DNA from: an uncultured Myxococcales bacterium
GTDB lineage: Bacteria; Myxococcota_A; Bradymonadia; UBA7976; UBA1532
Assembly (NCBI GenBank): GCA_903847385.1
Contig: CAINDO010000289.1
Location: 1-50,707, forward strand
Length of the DNA: 50,707 nt
Direction: 5' to 3'
Shown here piece after piece: positions 6,801 through 16,000 of this stretch (within the stretch, counting starts at the first letter, position 1; each line of letters begins with the position of its first letter). The notes beneath the pieces are model-generated. The model ran no database searches and was not told the DNA's origin. It worked only from the letters and a program-made list of their open reading frames with translations. Both the position numbers and the translations under genes were made by a program.

Positions 6801-8721
6801 CGCAGAGGCCGTTGGCGTTGTCCACGGAGCACAGCAGGCCGGGGTCGCGGCAGATGCCGTCCAGGCAGCGCTCGCCGGGGCCGCAGTTGCAGCCGAACTG
6901 ACGCTCGCACACGCCGGCGAAACACGCCGAGCCGGGCAGGCAGCCGCCGCAGGAGCCGCCGCAGCCGTCGTCGCCGCACTGGAGGCCGGCGCACTGGGGC
7001 ACGCAGTTGAGCACGCACTGCTGGGCCGCGTCGCAGTGGCTGTCGGCGGCGCAGTCGCCGCAGGAGCCGCCGCAACCGTCGTCGCCGCAGTCGAGGCCGG
7101 TGCAGTCCGGCGTACAGAGCGGGATGCAGCGGCCGCGCGGGTCGCACTCCTCGTTCGCCCCGCACTCGCCGCAGGTGCCGCCGCAGTTGTTGCTGCCGCA
7201 CTGCTTGTCCTGGCAGGCCGGGATGCACAGGGGGCCGCAGGTGGAGTCGACGTCGCAGAACTCGCCGGCGTCGCACTGGCCGCAGGAGCCGCCGCAGCCG
7301 TCGGTGCCGCAGGTCTTGCCGGCGCAGTCGGGCACGCAGTCGGGCACGCACACGCCGTTGGGCGAGCAGTGGTTGGCCGGGGCGCAGTCGCCGCAGGAGC
7401 CGTTGCAGGCGTCGTCGCCGCAGTTGCGGCCGTTGCAGTCGGGCACGCAGTCGAGGGCGCACTGCCCGAGGTTGTCACAGTGGCTGCCCGGGCCGCAGGC
7501 GCCGCACGCGCCGCCGCAGCCGTCCGGACCGCAGGCGCGGCCCGCGCAGTTGGGCTGGCAGATGTTCACGCAGGCGCCCGTGTCGTCGCAGAGCTGCCCG
7601 CCGCCGCAGCGGCCGCAGGTGCCGCCGCAGCCGTCGTCGCCGCACTGCCGACCGTTGCAGTCGGGCACGCAGGCGGCCACGCAGTCGCGGGCGGCCGGGT
7701 CGCACACGTCCCCGGCGGGGCAACCGCAGTCGGCGGGGCAGGTGCTGCAATCCTCGCCGTGGCCGGCGGTGCAGGCGTCGTCGCCGCAGCAGGCGCCGCA
7801 GTCGCCGGGGCAGGTGGCGCAGTCCTCGCCGTTGTTGCAGGCCCGGTCGCCACAGCTCGCCGGGATGGCCACGCAGGCGCCGTTGGCGTTGCAGATCTCG
7901 TCGCCCGCGCACACGCCGCAGGTGCCGCCGCAGCCGTTGGAGCCGCAGGCGCGGCCGTCGCAGGCGGGCTGGCAGGCCACCACGCACCGGCCGTCGGCGC
8001 TGCAGACCTCGTCGCCCGCGCAGCCGCAGTCCGAGCGGCAGCTGTCGCAGGTCTCGCCCTGATCGCGGCGGCAGAGGCCGTCGCCGCAGCACACGCCGCA
8101 GTCGGCCACGCAGGTCTCGCAGGTCTCACCGCCGTTGCAGGCGCCGTCGCCGCACGCGGCCGCGACGGGGTCACATCGACCGTCCACGCACTCGGTGCCC
8201 GCGCCGCAGACGCCGCAGTTGCCGCCGCAGCCGTCGTCGCCGCAGACCTTGCGGTTGCAGTCGGGCACGCAGCTGTCGTCGATGCACTCGCCGTTCTCGC
8301 AGCGACTGCCGCCCGGACACGCGCTGAGCTCGCGCCAGGCGTTGGCGGCGCAGACCTCGAGCGTGTTGCCGTTGCAGCGGCGCTCGTCGTCCGAGCACAC
8401 GGGCACGGCCGCGTCCGGCGTCGGGGCCTCGGCGTCGGGCGTGGGCGCTGCGGCGTCGGGCGTGGGCGCCGCGGCGTCCGGCGTCTGCGCCGCGGCATCC
8501 GGCGTGGGGGCGACCGCGGCGTCGGGCACGGGCGTGATGACGTTGCCGTCGCCCAGGACCGTGGCGTCGCGGCCCGGCTGGGGCTCGGACGCGGCGTCGA
8601 CATCGCCGCCCGTGGTGGTGCCGCCGCCGCTGGTGCCGCAGGCGGCCAGACCCAGGGCCAGGCTCGTCGCCGCGAGGCGCGCCGCCGCCGGACCGAAGAG
8701 AGAGAAACGCGAGATCTGCAT
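3838..8721 (-). CDS. Giant Cys-rich, Kelch-propeller lipoprotein (1627 aa)
   Basis: Start ATG 8721 is chosen because it gives a lipoprotein signal with lipobox LAACG (C28). Upstream in-frame codons only extend to a TTG. Regions in order are: a Pro-Thr-Asp-Ala repeat spacer (about 60-107); a long Cys-rich section (about 108-740) with many CGDDGCGGxCGxC units; a chitobiase C-terminal-like beta domain (about 825-900, with YYTTDGSTPD); and 12 Kelch motifs with GG pairs (about 905-1490). A second Cys-rich tail runs to the end. Twelve Kelch motifs suggest two six-bladed propellers. The protein is likely anchored at the outer membrane and faces outward, for binding carbohydrate or protein, but the ligand is unknown. 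Translation may be controlled by the hairpin at 8713-8755. The MgtC-like gene lies upstream on the same strand, 109 nt away. Confidence 0.88.
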   Translation of the reverse strand: MQISRFSLFGPAAARLAATSLALGLAACGTSGGGTTTGGDVDAASEPQPGRDATVLGDGNVITPVPDAAVAPTPDAAAQTPDAAAPTPDAAAPTPDAEAPTPDAAVPVCSDDERRCNGNTLEVCAANAWRELSACPGGSRCENGECIDDSCVPDCNRKVCGDDGCGGNCGVCGAGTECVDGRCDPVAAACGDGACNGGETCETCVADCGVCCGDGLCRRDQGETCDSCRSDCGCAGDEVCSADGRCVVACQPACDGRACGSNGCGGTCGVCAGDEICNANGACVAIPASCGDRACNNGEDCATCPGDCGACCGDDACTAGHGEDCSTCPADCGCPAGDVCDPAARDCVAACVPDCNGRQCGDDGCGGTCGRCGGGQLCDDTGACVNICQPNCAGRACGPDGCGGACGACGPGSHCDNLGQCALDCVPDCNGRNCGDDACNGSCGDCAPANHCSPNGVCVPDCVPDCAGKTCGTDGCGGSCGQCDAGEFCDVDSTCGPLCIPACQDKQCGSNNCGGTCGECGANEECDPRGRCIPLCTPDCTGLDCGDDGCGGSCGDCAADSHCDAAQQCVLNCVPQCAGLQCGDDGCGGSCGGCLPGSACFAGVCERQFGCNCGPGERCLDGICRDPGLLCSVDNANGLCANGQDCFAGQCVDAGAGCSPANPVGLCPAGQLCRNGGCADIDQAALCDDRNPCTADVFDAVRNRCAHNPTNGAACSDGNACTDDICRADVCTSTPRAGCVAPPVIDPYTSPTNVNLVNLAGSKPAGSSVEINGQVAVPESPDLRWTVRLNLVPGENVFNIRSLDHGIASELITVRIVYDNGLPVTSISPNGGVFLSGLSVTVACNESATVYYTTDGSTPDQYSDSFQSARTFRIFDDTTIKVRAKDPAGNWEAAPVSASFTITGHGNRWQDLEVLPESLSLLAGTNIGSKLVVAGGTDGNAPQAGAYMYDVTTDAWTNLPALNIPRTQADMVAIGSSVYILGGENEGIPLNQVQRIAVNPVGAAWENRQPMPTTRFGLMAAASGTRIFAMGGKTNGGTVLTTVEVFDANANTWTNNVAQLPRARFAGRAVFYNNRIYVMGGENEAGRPLAEVDIYDINANAWSLGPVLPTPRSFPVASLLQNPNVINGTHNGIVVAGGRLADGSITPIVEEYLLETNTWYERTPMPDARFAAAGGWVNQAGPVDGGFMGVWAIGGQGTSGLFDTLTRFSYDLDYTRRLAPLTTGRFLHGAVSLDRNIYLFGGRDFQEVLEGYVFDPETETYTAMAALPSAQNGLAAIAVNGTLYAIGGANQFGLSVPHVRVYDPADHTWTDKRPMSVARSEAAVTRVGTDIYVIGGENNGALQTVEIYDTVANTWRNGPLLPEARKGAMATSMDNVVYVFGGVDSAGAERNTTLRLVNGAWVAAGGASFTGSYGSAIPTADNRITLLGGRRGGAISNTILRLDTGNNTFLRQWLANTQLALALDRAGGTMHNGEIYLLGGNAGVNPLGPSGSTQVQKFSNQCFNGVLDPGEGQGVNMADVGGLCGSIDGCAVLGDPQAAALARCRADGFTCEARQNAVVGWANGGSSGSDCSPANQWRFYCFANGETTATCGTGPTGRAVCVLGEIHGGHPDCRCTNNGTLAGTWCQ

Positions 8722-8755
8722 CGGGGATTCCCCAAAAGAGTGCGAAATGCAGATC
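8713..8755 (-). promoter_or_regulatory. Nested hairpin hiding the RBS and start codon of the Kelch lipoprotein
   Basis: On the mRNA strand GAUCUGCAU (8755-8747) is perfectly complementary, over 9 nt, to the first three codons AUGCAGAUC (8721-8713). The 25-nt loop between them contains GGGGAAUCCCC (8733-8723), which can itself fold as a 4-bp stem around the Shine-Dalgarno GGGG. Both initiation signals would be paired in the folded state. This points to translational control by melting, a protein, an sRNA or a ribosome. A perfect -35 box TTGACA lies upstream at 8781-8776, but a matching -10 is weak. A DNA-binding role for the palindromes is the alternative. Confidence 0.6.
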
Positions 8756-8830
8756 AGCCGGGATGACGGGGTTCGTGTCAAGCCGGCGGGGCGCTTCGAG
8801 CGGGGGCGTGCGAGCGTTCCTATACGCGCG

Positions 8831-10114
8831 CTACAGTCCGACGAAGATCGCGATCAGCGCGCCGAGGCCGATGGCCCCCGTGGAGAGCAGGATCCGCTTG
8901 GCGAAGGGGCGGCTGCCCAGCGCGGCCACGATGCCCGCCTTGACCACCGTGTTGGAGATGCAGGCGATCACGATGGCGCGGGTGGCGAACTCGGGGGTGA
9001 CGTCGCTCTCGGCCAGATTGGCGGCCGTGGCCATGTTGGCCATCGAGAGGGTGATGGCGTCGACGTCCGTGCTGCCGGCGACGGCGGCGACCACGAGCAG
9101 GGCGCCCTCGGCCAGGAAACGTTTGGCGAGCGCCACGACGACCAGGATCACTGCGAAGAACAGGCCGAACTTGGTCGCCGAGACGAGCGAGAAGGGGTTC
9201 TTGACCTTGACCTCGGGCGTGTCCGAAGCCTCGGCGCCGACGCTGCTGCGCCAGGCCAGGATGGCCATGAGCGCCGTGAAGCTGCCCATGATCGCCATGG
9301 ACGAGGCGAGCTGCGGGGCCATCGCCGCGTTCACGAAGGCCACCATGACCAGGACGCGGGCGAACATCACGGCCCAGGCCAGCAGCACGCCCATGGCCAG
9401 GGCGCTGTCGCCGCCGGGCTCGGCGCGGCTGCGGCGTGCGAACGAGAGCGTCACGGCCGTCGAGGACACGAGGCCACCGGCGAGGCCGGTCACCGCGGCG
9501 CCGCGGCGGGGCCCCAGCCAGCGCACGGCCACGTAGCCGGCCAGGGACAGGGCCGAGATGAGCACCACCAGCAGCCACAGCTTGTAGGGGTTCAGGCTGC
9601 CGAGCGGGTCGACGGTCTGGTTGGGCAGCAGCGGCAGCACGATGAAGCTGGCGAAGAGCAGCTTCAGCCCGGAGACGAAGTCATCCAGGTCCACGTGGCC
9701 CACGGCGTCGTGGAGGGTCTTCTTCAGCGCCAGCACCGCCGACGTGGCGATGGCCACGGCCACGGCCACGTTCACGTGTCCCAGCACCGCCGCGCCGCCG
9801 AGCAGGAAGACCACCACGGCGGCGACCTCGGTCGTCGCGCCCACGGCCGTCTTGTCGATGGTCACCTCGGCGTGGTGGGCGGCGGCCAGGAGCATCCCGA
9901 GCGAGACCAGCCCGGCGACGAAGACCCAGCCCGACTGCAGCGACTGGGACAGGAACGCGGACGCGCCGCCCCCCAGCGCCACCAGGATGAACGTGCGCAG
10001 GCCGCCGAGGCCGCCGACCTCACGCTCCTTGCGCTTCTCGCGCTCGATGCCCACCAGGGCCCCGATGAAGAGGGCGATGCCGAAATTGCGAAAGACGAGG
10101 AGTTCTTCTGACAT
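8831..10114 (-). CDS. MgtC/SapB family membrane protein with DUF4010
   Basis: A 427-aa polytopic inner-membrane protein. The N-terminus (residues about 9-30) has NFGIALFIGALVGIEREKR, the family's first helix followed by the conserved E-R-E/K-R loop. About four helices of the MgtC/SapB domain follow. From about 170 to the end there is a second multi-helix DUF4010 domain (VLPLLPNQTVDPLG, GLAGGLVSSTAVTLSFARR, AGSTDVDAITLSMA). This fused arrangement is common in proteobacteria. The substrate is unknown: MgtC itself affects Mg2+ adaptation and the F-ATPase, but that cannot be carried over to this branch. ATG 10114 is followed directly by the conserved N-terminus. The stop codon is TAG. Confidence 0.85.
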   Translation of the reverse strand: MSEELLVFRNFGIALFIGALVGIEREKRKEREVGGLGGLRTFILVALGGGASAFLSQSLQSGWVFVAGLVSLGMLLAAAHHAEVTIDKTAVGATTEVAAVVVFLLGGAAVLGHVNVAVAVAIATSAVLALKKTLHDAVGHVDLDDFVSGLKLLFASFIVLPLLPNQTVDPLGSLNPYKLWLLVVLISALSLAGYVAVRWLGPRRGAAVTGLAGGLVSSTAVTLSFARRSRAEPGGDSALAMGVLLAWAVMFARVLVMVAFVNAAMAPQLASSMAIMGSFTALMAILAWRSSVGAEASDTPEVKVKNPFSLVSATKFGLFFAVILVVVALAKRFLAEGALLVVAAVAGSTDVDAITLSMANMATAANLAESDVTPEFATRAIVIACISNTVVKAGIVAALGSRPFAKRILLSTGAIGLGALIAIFVGL

Positions 10115-10200
10115 GAAATCGCCACCGGGTTGTCACGCGACCACCCCTGAGAACGGCAGATGGGGCGGGGAAGTCAAGTTCGCGGGCACCCCCAGCCCCC

Positions 10201-11094
10201 TCACACCCCCCGCACGCTCCCGGCGAAGTGGCGGGTGCGCAGGTCCGGCGAGGTCAGGGCGAAGTCGACGTCGCCGGGGCGGGCGTCCGGGGCGGCGCTC
10301 GGCGTCACGACGAGGTGTACGCGGCCCGGCAGGAACACGGGCCGCTCGAAGCGGACGGTGCACGTGCGCGGCGTGGGGGGCAGGTCGTCGGCGGCCTCGC
10401 CCAGGCAGCGGGCGAGCGACCACATGCCGTGGATGATGGCCCGCTTGAAGCCGAAGGGTCTGGCGGTCAGCGCGCTGAGGTGGATCGGGTTGTAGTCGCC
10501 GGCCAGGGCGGAGTAGCGGCGGCCGAGGTCCGCGGGCAGGCGGAACATCGCCGTGCGCAGGGGCGCGGTGTCCAGGCCCTGCCCGGCCGGGCGCTCGGCC
10601 TTCGGGGCCTTGGGGGTCTTCGGGCCCTTGGGGCCGCGCTTCGCGTCCGGCGTGCGCGAGAGCACGGTCGTGGTGGCCGACCAGACCTCGCGGCCGGCGC
10701 GGCTCAGCCGCGTCTCGATGTCGAAGAGCACGTTTGCCGATCTGGACGGCGCTTCGCGATGCCCCTCGACCCAGGCGGTGAGGTCGTAGGTCGCGTCCGC
10801 GGGCAGGGGGGCGAGCTGCTCGATGCGGTTCTCGAAATGCACGATCCCGGCCACGGGCAAGGGGAATCGGGCGTCGGCGAGCAGACCGATGTGCAGCTCG
10901 CCGGCGAGCATCTGCGGGAAGGTCATGGGCAGGTCGGCGCCGTCGGCGAAGCCGCACATGCGGCGGTAGCGGGCGAGGACCGCCGGGTCGACGCGCACGC
11001 CCTCGCGGCGCAGCTCGATGCGCGGGATGGTGGCGCCGGGGGCCAACCCGGTTCGTCGGGCGACGAACGCCTTGAGCAGAAGACCGACGGACAT
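10201..11094 (-). CDS. MaoC-like (hot-dog fold) dehydratase
   Basis: A 297-aa protein with two hot-dog halves. The C-terminal half carries the hydratase-2 motif: ALAGDYNPIHLSALTAR followed by GFKRAIIHGMWS, with the catalytic Asp and His of R-specific enoyl-CoA hydratases. The N-terminal half (about 15-160) is the diverged, usually non-catalytic MaoC_dehydrat_N-like domain. A Lys/Pro-rich linker (GPKGPKTPKAPK) joins them. The likely reaction is hydration or dehydration of an acyl-CoA or acyl-ACP in the cytoplasm. Start ATG 11094 lies 2 nt after the stop of the upstream 606-aa protein, so the two are translationally coupled. The partner is unrecognised, so the pathway is open. An extension to 11145 is possible but less likely. 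Confidence 0.8.
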   Translation of the reverse strand: MSVGLLLKAFVARRTGLAPGATIPRIELRREGVRVDPAVLARYRRMCGFADGADLPMTFPQMLAGELHIGLLADARFPLPVAGIVHFENRIEQLAPLPADATYDLTAWVEGHREAPSRSANVLFDIETRLSRAGREVWSATTTVLSRTPDAKRGPKGPKTPKAPKAERPAGQGLDTAPLRTAMFRLPADLGRRYSALAGDYNPIHLSALTARPFGFKRAIIHGMWSLARCLGEAADDLPPTPRTCTVRFERPVFLPGRVHLVVTPSAAPDARPGDVDFALTSPDLRTRHFAGSVRGV

Positions 11095-11096
11095 GC

Positions 11097-12917
11097 TCAG
11101 GCCCCCCCGCCCCACAGTCGCGCGCTCCGCAGGGCCTCGGGCCACGCCGAGCCGCGGTTGCCCGGGATGTCCTTGCCCTCGGGGTCCGTGACGAAGTTGC
11201 CGACGTCCGCGAACGCCCGCTCCTGGCTGGTGCGCCCGTGGCGGCGCGGGTCGCGCAGGGCGTCGAAGCCCCGGCCGGCGTCCACGCGCACGGCCTCGTG
11301 GGGCCCGCAGCGCAGGTCCACCAGGGCGCCCTTGCGCTCGCGGCTCATCAACTGCTCTTCATTGCCGATGGGGTCGGCCACGGTCTTGGCCTTCATGGTC
11401 CACACGAGCAGCGACGTCGGGTCGCGGCCCGGGAACGCGCCGGCGAGCAGGTCGGCGTACCCGTAGAACTGCTTGCCGATGTCGTTCTGGTTCACGGGCC
11501 CGGCCATCACGCAGGTGCCGGCGAGCAGGTCGCAGCCCTCGGGCAGGTTCACGGTGCCCATGAGCTCGCAGTAGAGCGCGCTGCGGGACGCCGCCGCCCC
11601 GAAGGCCCGCACGGCGGCCAGGAAGTCCAGCCCCGCGGCCTCGACCTCGGGCTTGGACAGCCCGCCGATGTAGATGCGCTGACCGGAGAGCGCGAAGGCC
11701 TTGCGGCCCTTCTCGGCGTTGCGGCTGAAGGTCTTGCCCGTGGGCAGGTCCGCCCAAAGCGGCAGGTCGCGGACGACGTGATCGGTGATGTCGTTCAGGG
11801 CCTGCCGGACCTCGCGCAGCCGCTGCTTGCCGTTGGGCGTGAGCACGTCGATGCGCTCGAGCAGCAGGAGCTTCTTGGCCTGCTCGCGGTCCACGCCGGA
11901 CCAGTGCGCGAAGGCGTTGTAGGCGGCGCGGCCGGCCTGCTCGGTGAAGTCCGGCGTCACGTCCATGGCCTGGCGCTCGCAGTAGGGGGCCGGGGCCTTC
12001 TCCTCCTGGTTCACGCCGGGCTGGATGCGCTCGCTGCGCAGGGCCAGCAGGTTCGCGCCGAGCCGCCGCCACGCGCTCGCGTCGCCCTGGGGCCGCTCCG
12101 CGGGCAGCGCGCCGCCCACCTGCGCCACCAGCGACACGCGCCAGTCGGCGCGACGGTCCTCGCCGGAGAGGCCGCACAGCGCCTCGATCTCGCGCGAGAC
12201 GGCCCGATTGGCCGCCCGGTGCCGCCCGGCGAAGGGCGCCATGAGCACCTGCGCCCGCCGGACGCCCGCCGAGGCCACCACGGCGCCGCGCTCCATGGCG
12301 TCGGCCAGGATGCCCAGGTGCAGGTCCTGCAGGTAGCCGATGGTGGGGATGTCGCTGGCCTCGAAGTACCGCTTGCGGATGATGCGCAGCGGCACCTGCA
12401 GCAGGCTCAGCACGGGCTGGTGGCCGGCCAGCGTGAGCAGCATGGTGAAGGGCGTGCGGTAGGGCCGCGAGAACACCACGTGGGTGTAGGCCGCCCCGGG
12501 CAGGGGGTCGGCTTCGCGGCCGTCCAGCCGGGCGAGCAGGGGCAAGAGCTTCGCGGCCTTCTCGGGGCCGAGCGTCACGACCTTCTGCCCGCGGTAGTTC
12601 GTCGATTGCCGCGCGCTCAGCACGCCGAGCGCGTGCTCCTCGAAGAGCTCGCCCTCCGTGGGGGCGGGCGTGGGCGCGAAGCCCGTCGGGCGGGGGAGCG
12701 ACAGGAGCTGCAGCCCCACCTCGGCCTCGGCCGTCGACAGGGGCACCCGCACCCGGTAGCCCACGGGCGAGGCCGTGTCCAGGTGGGTGGGCAGGTGGTA
12801 GCGCCCGCGCTTCTCGCCGGCGGCGGCGAAGGCGGCCCCCCGGCGGGGCCAGGCCTCGGGCGGACCCGGCGGCGGCGCGATCGGCACGACGTTCAGCGGC
12901 TTCTGGAGACTCGACAC
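11097..12917 (-). CDS. Unrecognised 606-aa protein, coupled to MaoC-like gene
   Basis: I do not recognise the family. GTG 12917 is chosen because a G-rich stretch (GGGGGG, 4-5 nt upstream) precedes it. The frame extends to a TTG at 12971 without a better signal. The N-terminus is Pro-rich (VVPIAPPPGPPEAWP) and there is no signal peptide, membrane helix or obvious nucleotide-binding loop. Compositionally the protein looks like a soluble mixed alpha/beta enzyme or structural protein. Recognisable local features are THVVFSRPYRTPFTMLLTL, YFEASDIPTIGYLQDLHLG, and a Cys/Gly-rich stretch with LYCELMGTVNLPEGCDLL and FYGYADLLAGAFPG. It ends 2 nt before the MaoC-like start and is certainly one operon with it. 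A lipid or polyketide-linked role is inference from that partner only. Confidence 0.75.
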   Translation of the reverse strand: MSSLQKPLNVVPIAPPPGPPEAWPRRGAAFAAAGEKRGRYHLPTHLDTASPVGYRVRVPLSTAEAEVGLQLLSLPRPTGFAPTPAPTEGELFEEHALGVLSARQSTNYRGQKVVTLGPEKAAKLLPLLARLDGREADPLPGAAYTHVVFSRPYRTPFTMLLTLAGHQPVLSLLQVPLRIIRKRYFEASDIPTIGYLQDLHLGILADAMERGAVVASAGVRRAQVLMAPFAGRHRAANRAVSREIEALCGLSGEDRRADWRVSLVAQVGGALPAERPQGDASAWRRLGANLLALRSERIQPGVNQEEKAPAPYCERQAMDVTPDFTEQAGRAAYNAFAHWSGVDREQAKKLLLLERIDVLTPNGKQRLREVRQALNDITDHVVRDLPLWADLPTGKTFSRNAEKGRKAFALSGQRIYIGGLSKPEVEAAGLDFLAAVRAFGAAASRSALYCELMGTVNLPEGCDLLAGTCVMAGPVNQNDIGKQFYGYADLLAGAFPGRDPTSLLVWTMKAKTVADPIGNEEQLMSRERKGALVDLRCGPHEAVRVDAGRGFDALRDPRRHGRTSQERAFADVGNFVTDPEGKDIPGNRGSAWPEALRSARLWGGGA

Positions 12918-13032
12918 GGCACCCCCCGGTGTGATGGGGCGGCATGTCGCACACGGGGCGGGGGCTGACAAGTGCCACCGGGTTTACGCGCCGGTGCGTC
13001 GCGGGGGCGGCAGGCGGGCGGGCGGTGTCCGC

Positions 13033-16000
13033 TCAGAGGTTCGTGCAGCCCTCGAACCCGCGGAGGTCGCAGAGGCCGCCGTCGAGGAACTGGTAGGCGC
13101 AGTCGAACACCTGCTCGGTCCACACGGGGTCCTCCTGCAGCGCCTGCTGGCAGCCGAGTTCGCAGTCGGGGACGGGCATGCAGGCGTTGATGAGCTCGCA
13201 GACGGACGCACAATCGCGGGTGTCGGGGGCGAAACACGCGCGCGCGCTCTCGGCGTCGCAGGCGCCGCCCAGGTCGCCCAGGCAGGCGGCCACCTCCGCC
13301 GCGTAGTCGGCGCCCGTGCTCGGGCTGGCGGTCGCGCCACCGCAATAGGCGCCGCACAGGTCGGCGTCGGCGAAGGCGCCACACGCGACGGCGTCCGCGC
13401 AGAGGGCGTCGCAGCCCGCGTCGGCGCGGGCGGGCAGGCCGGCGCAGGCGGCGAGGTCCAGGCAGGTCGAGGCCGCGGCGCAGCCCGCGCGGCTGGCCAT
13501 CACGGCCGGGTCCGCCGCGCAGTCGTGTTCGCACAGGAAACGGTCCTGGGCGTTCCCGCAGGTCAGGTTGCGGTCGCAGTAGGCCGCGCAGTCGGGCGTG
13601 GGCGGCGCGACCTCGACGCCGAGGCAGGCGGCCATGGCGCCGCACTGGCCGGGGTGACGCTGCGCCTCGAGCACGCAGCCGGCCACGCCCACGTCCGCGC
13701 AGGCGGCGTTGCAGTCGGCGTCGGCCTCGAGCCCACAGCCGGACACGGCGTTGCACACGAGCGGGCAGGGGACCTCGGCGGGCACCGCGGCCAGGCAGGC
13801 CTCGATGGCCATGCAGGCGCCGTTGGCGCGGCTCAGGCAGGCGGTGGCCTGGGCCAGCACGACCGCGTCCGCGGCGGGCAGTCCGTTGGCGCAGCCCGAG
13901 ATGCACGTCTCGAAGTCCGTGCCGCCCTGGCAGTCGCTGCGGCCCCAGCAGTACTGGGCGCAGGTGTCCGGCGCGATGTCGAAGAACCGGTCCCAGCAGG
14001 CGAAGACGCCGATGTCGCCGTTGGCGTCCTGGCAGCTGTCGGCCTCGAGCACGCACAGCGCGCGGTTGGCGATGGCGAAGGCGTCCAGGGCGGCGTCGTC
14101 CTCGCAGGCGGCCATGCACAGCGGCATGGCCTGCGGGTCCCCGCGCTGGCACTCGGCGTACACGGTGCAGGTCTGCAGGCAGTAAGCCACCGCGGGGTCC
14201 TCGCAGGCGGCCATGGCGGCGCAGTCGGCGCCGGCGGCGGCGATGCAGTCGCGGTAGATCGTGCGCGCCGCGCCGCCGTATCCGGCGACACACTCGGCGT
14301 TGCAGGCGCCCACGTCCGCGGCGAGGCCGCAGCCGGTGAGCGCGTCGCAGGTGTCCGCGCAGCGCGCCTCGGGCGACGACCCGGCGACGCAGGCGTCGAA
14401 GGCCTCGCAGGTCGCCTCCTGCGCGCAGGGGTAGTACGACTGCGCCCGGGCGATCTCCAGGGGCGGCATGAAGCCCAGGTTGCCGCAGGCGACGGCGCAG
14501 GCGCCCCGGTTCACGTCGTCCGCCGGTCCGCAGAGCTGCTCCACGGCGCAGAACGCCTCGCACGCGGGGTCGATGGGCGCCGGCTGGCCGCCCAGGCAGT
14601 TGTTGAAGACCTCGTCCGGGCCCGGGGGGCAGCCGTCTTCGATGATGGGGTAGATGCAGGCCCGCAGGGCCGCGAGGTCGCCACGCCCGCCGAGGAACGC
14701 GTCGAGCTGGTCGCAGGGGATGGGGAACCCCCACTGCTGCGAGCAGGCGTCCCAGGCCGGGCAGAAGATCTCCTCGGCCACGTCGCCGGGGCCGACGTCG
14801 GGCTGGCCGTCCACGCAGGCGAGGACGTCCTCGCAGGCGGCGGCGGCGGTGACGCAGGCGGCCGACCGCAGGGCGTTCAGGCGGGCCGGCGTGACCGCGG
14901 CGCAGTTCGCCGCGCAGTCCGGATCGGCGCGGCCGCAGTCGGCCAGGCGCCCGCAGTGGGCGTCGCAGTCGAGCGCGGCGGGATCCGGCGCGCAGCCGAC
15001 CAGATCGCTGCACTCGTGGCTCCCGTTGCGGCCGTTCTGGTGGAAACAGGCCAGGCCGGCCAGGCGGGAGAGATCGGCGTCGTCCTCGGGCGCCGCGTGG
15101 CAGTCGGTCACGCAGGAGAGCCAGGCGGCCTCGTCGCCGCCGGCGCACAGCGTGGTGCCGCGGCAGCTCATGGCACAGGGCAGGCCATAGGTGTAGGCGT
15201 CGAACTCGCAGTTCCAGACCGTGGGCGAGGTCGCGCCCTGGTCGATGATGCCCGCAGGCACGGGCCGGCCGGGCGGCTCGTCGGGGCGCCCGCCGCCGCC
15301 GCCGGGCACGCCGCAGTCGAGCGCGGCCACGGCGCAGGCGATGCGCAGCTCGCTCCCGGCCGGATCGGCCAGGGCGGTGGACACGCAGGTGTTCATGCAG
15401 GTGTCGCGGTCGACCTCGAGGCCGCACTGGATGCGCCGCGTGCAGTAGGGATCGCAGCCCAGGGGCGGCACGTGCGAGCACTGCCGCGCGGCCTCGCAGT
15501 CGGCGGCGGTGTCCTCGCAGGTCAGCCAGCTCTGCCACAGCGCGCTGACGAAGCCCTCGGTGCAGGCGGCCTCGCAGAGGGCGGCGTCCGCCTCCGTGCC
15601 GCACGCGACCGCGTTCGCGCAGGCGGCGGCGCAGCGGCCGGCGGGGTCCTCGGCGGCGCGGCACTCGATGAGATCGTCGCAGTTGGCCGCGAACGCGCCG
15701 CAGTTGATGAGATCGGCCAGGGCCGCGGACGCCTCCGGGTCGGCGCCGACCTCGGCGAAGCAAGCGCGGGTGCAGGCCATCGTGTCCTGACCCTCGGGCA
15801 GCAGGCCGCACACGGCGCGGGCCTCGCAGTCGCCGGCGCAGTCCGGGGCGGCGGGCTGGCCGCCGATGCAGTTGAAGATGGCCTGAATGCCGTCGGGCGG
15901 GCAGCCGTTGTCGAACGCGCGCGACAGACACACGGCGTAGTCGGCGAAGTTCACGCCGCGCGGCAGGAACTGGCCGATCAGCTGCTCACAGGGCCCGAAC

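Noticed and set aside
3892-8766. 1624-aa ORF on the plus strand opposite the Kelch gene
   Set aside because: It is low-complexity Ala/Val/Gly/Arg with no motif, while the minus strand carries a full signal, Cys repeats and Kelch motifs. Long antisense ORFs are expected at this GC content.
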